Position numbers and translations under genes: made by a program
In this document: positions 5,984 through 7,108 of the stretch, piece by piece
Position numbering within the stretch: position 1 is the first letter of the stretch
How the letters are laid out: each line of letters opens with the position of its first letter
From: Flavobacteriales bacterium
GTDB taxonomy: Bacteria > Bacteroidota > Bacteroidia > Flavobacteriales_F > PHOS-HE28
DNA length: 7,108 nucleotides
Assembly: GCA_020635695.1 (NCBI GenBank)
Contig: JACJZH010000032.1
Coordinates: 1 to 7,108, forward strand
Direction: 5' to 3'
The notes under the pieces: generated by a model
Seen by the model: only the letters and a program-made list of their open reading frames with translations
What the model was told of the DNA's origin: nothing
Database searches by the model: none

Positions 5984-7044
5984 CCTCCGATCTTCTCGAT
6001 GACCCTGTCCACAGGCCTCACCTGCACCCCGAAGCGGTGGGCCAGGTTCACGCGGAAGTTGCCCACGCTCCAGCTGAAGTCCTCCCCGTCGCCCAGGGAA
6101 TAGGTCACGTTCTCGATGTTGTAGCTCAGCGCCAAACAGGTGCGCGGGCCGTTCCGGCCGAAGGCCACACGGCCTTGCGCATGGAACCCTCCGCTGCGGC
6201 GGTCGTCCGAGTCCCCGACACGCTCCGGTGTGTCCAACTGTTTGCTGTAGAACGTGGGACCGATGCCCAGCGCCAAGGAGCCGGTGAGGAACCAGTTGCT
6301 GGACACCACGAAGGTGTGCGCATAACCACCCATCACGCCGAAGTCAAGGAAGGAGCCGCTCTTGAACTGCAACGTGGTGTCGAACTGGGCCAACAACGCA
6401 GAAGGCACCAGGGAGGAGTCCGATCGGATGTCATAGTACGTGAGGTACCCTCCGAGCAACCAGGAACCGGCGCTCTTCCGCTGCCAGGCGTCCTGGTTGA
6501 AGGCCGCCCGGTAGCTGAACCGCTCGTTGTTGAACACGTGCAACGCGCTGAACCCGAAGTTGGACTGCCGGATGTCCCCACGGTAGGGCACGGTCGTAGG
6601 CACATCCCAACCCAGGGAGTCCTTCGATCGCCCATCGATGTAGTAGCCCTTGTAGGTCTGGAAGAACAGGTTCACCACCCACTTGCGGCCGAACATGTTC
6701 CCCTGCGCATCGAAGTACTCGGTGCTGCCCTTCGCCTCATCATCGCGGTTCAGGAACTTGAAGCCGATGCCGATGTTGAGCGTGAAGGCCCGGTAGCTGG
6801 CCCCGAAGCCCAGGTTCACCTGGTTGTTGGGGCGGTACACCAGCTCACTGCCGGTGTTGCTGTCCGTGAAGGAGAAGCTGTTGGTCTTCGTGCTGGCGTA
6901 AAGCCTGCCTGTCAGGATATGCGTGTAGTCCAGCACATACGTGGTGTCGTAGCCCCCATTGCCGGCCGCCAGGGAAAGCTCTACCTGTGCACTGGCAGAG
7001 GCCACCGTGCCAAGGATCAGGATGGCCACCGCCACGGATCGCAT
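5980..7044 (-). CDS. Secreted beta-barrel-like outer-membrane protein, DUF4421-like
   Basis: From the ATG at 7044 the protein has 354 residues. It begins with a clear signal peptide: MR, a hydrophobic core (VAVAILILGTVA) and an ASA site with likely cleavage after residue 19, before QVELSL. The mature part is rich in alternating aromatic/polar stretches typical of transmembrane beta-strands, for example LYASTKTNSFSF, LVYRPNNQVNLGFGASYRAF and GSFLDFGVMGGYAHTF, and ends with a strand-like NFRVNLAHRFG plus a short tail. The K-x-NSFSF, YRPNNQ-x-NLGFG and QTYKGYYI patterns resemble DUF4421, a Bacteroidota family of unknown function; this assignment is from memory of the family. It is probably an outer-membrane barrel. 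The frame stays open beyond 7044 and a TTG at 7068 exists, but that start would put eight residues before the signal peptide. The gene converges on the permease-peptidase gene and overlaps it by four bases, so the two are not co-transcribed. Confidence 0.8.
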   Translation of the reverse strand: MRSVAVAILILGTVASASAQVELSLAAGNGGYDTTYVLDYTHILTGRLYASTKTNSFSFTDSNTGSELVYRPNNQVNLGFGASYRAFTLNIGIGFKFLNRDDEAKGSTEYFDAQGNMFGRKWVVNLFFQTYKGYYIDGRSKDSLGWDVPTTVPYRGDIRQSNFGFSALHVFNNERFSYRAAFNQDAWQRKSAGSWLLGGYLTYYDIRSDSSLVPSALLAQFDTTLQFKSGSFLDFGVMGGYAHTFVVSSNWFLTGSLALGIGPTFYSKQLDTPERVGDSDDRRSGGFHAQGRVAFGRNGPRTCLALSYNIENVTYSLGDGEDFSWSVGNFRVNLAHRFGVQVRPVDRVIEKIGG

Positions 7045-7108
7045 GGGCGCAAGGTACGTGGGGCTCAACGCACGAACGTGGCGGACAGCCTGCGCCCCGG
7101 ACCGGTCA
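7045..7108 (-). other. Upstream region of the barrel gene; possible tail of another minus-strand gene
   Basis: Reading the minus strand inward from the window edge, one frame runs open for 13 codons (ending LSATFVR) and stops at a TGA at 7067-7065, 20 bases before the barrel gene ATG. This could be the C-terminus of an upstream gene in the same operon, but 13 codons cannot establish that. I find no Shine-Dalgarno sequence and no complete Bacteroidota promoter in these 64 bases. Confidence 0.15.

Noticed and set aside
7065..7108. Calling the last bases as the C-terminus of a second minus-strand gene
   Set aside because: Thirteen open codons at a window edge are within chance for GC-rich DNA. 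It is noted only as a low-confidence feature.
1..7108. CRISPR arrays, tRNA or rRNA genes, insertion sequences, phage genes or a defence island
   Set aside because: I found no spaced identical repeats, cloverleaf, transposase motifs, terminal repeats or defence-family domains in the window.

Overview
The window looks like a piece of a GC-rich Bacteroidota chromosome, probably a high-GC lineage of the Flavobacteriales. The reasons are a Y-family polymerase with a Bacteroidota-style N-terminus (HLDLNTFFVSVE), an outer-membrane protein that looks like the Bacteroidota family DUF4421, an ABC permease/M1 peptidase fusion of a type known from this phylum, and start codons without clear Shine-Dalgarno sequences. 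Codon use is strongly GC-rich at third positions. The taxonomic call is inference from protein resemblance, not from a marker gene.

Layout. Bases 33-1256 (+) encode a DinB-type DNA polymerase IV with an intact catalytic core. Bases 1257-1490 are a 234-base gap with visible structure: a 7-base-period lattice of CAAGNNN and CTTGNNN words (1265-1355), an inverted repeat inside it, a sigma70-like promoter candidate, and then a very C-rich, G-poor stretch (1353-1415). Bases 1491-2393 (+) encode an ABC ATPase. Its stop overlaps by one base the start of a 1196-residue protein (2393-5983, +) that joins a two-half ABC-2 type permease to a C-terminal zinc peptidase of family M1. On the opposite strand, 5980-7044 encodes a secreted beta-barrel-like protein. 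Its stop codon overlaps the stop codon of the fusion gene. The last 64 bases are upstream of that gene and may hold the tail of another minus-strand gene.

How they work together. The ATPase and the permease-peptidase form a translationally coupled two-gene unit. Counting membrane segments and applying the positive-inside rule gives about 13 crossings, which puts the peptidase in the periplasm, fixed to the transporter. The likely unit is two ATPase subunits with one permease-peptidase chain. A plausible but unproven role is exporting a peptide or protein, or acting on one mechanically, and trimming it on the periplasmic side. DinB and the barrel protein show no clear functional link to this unit.

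Most worth a second look are the transporter-peptidase fusion, whose active site departs from classical M1 enzymes in two places, and the heptad lattice between dinB and the ATPase gene.
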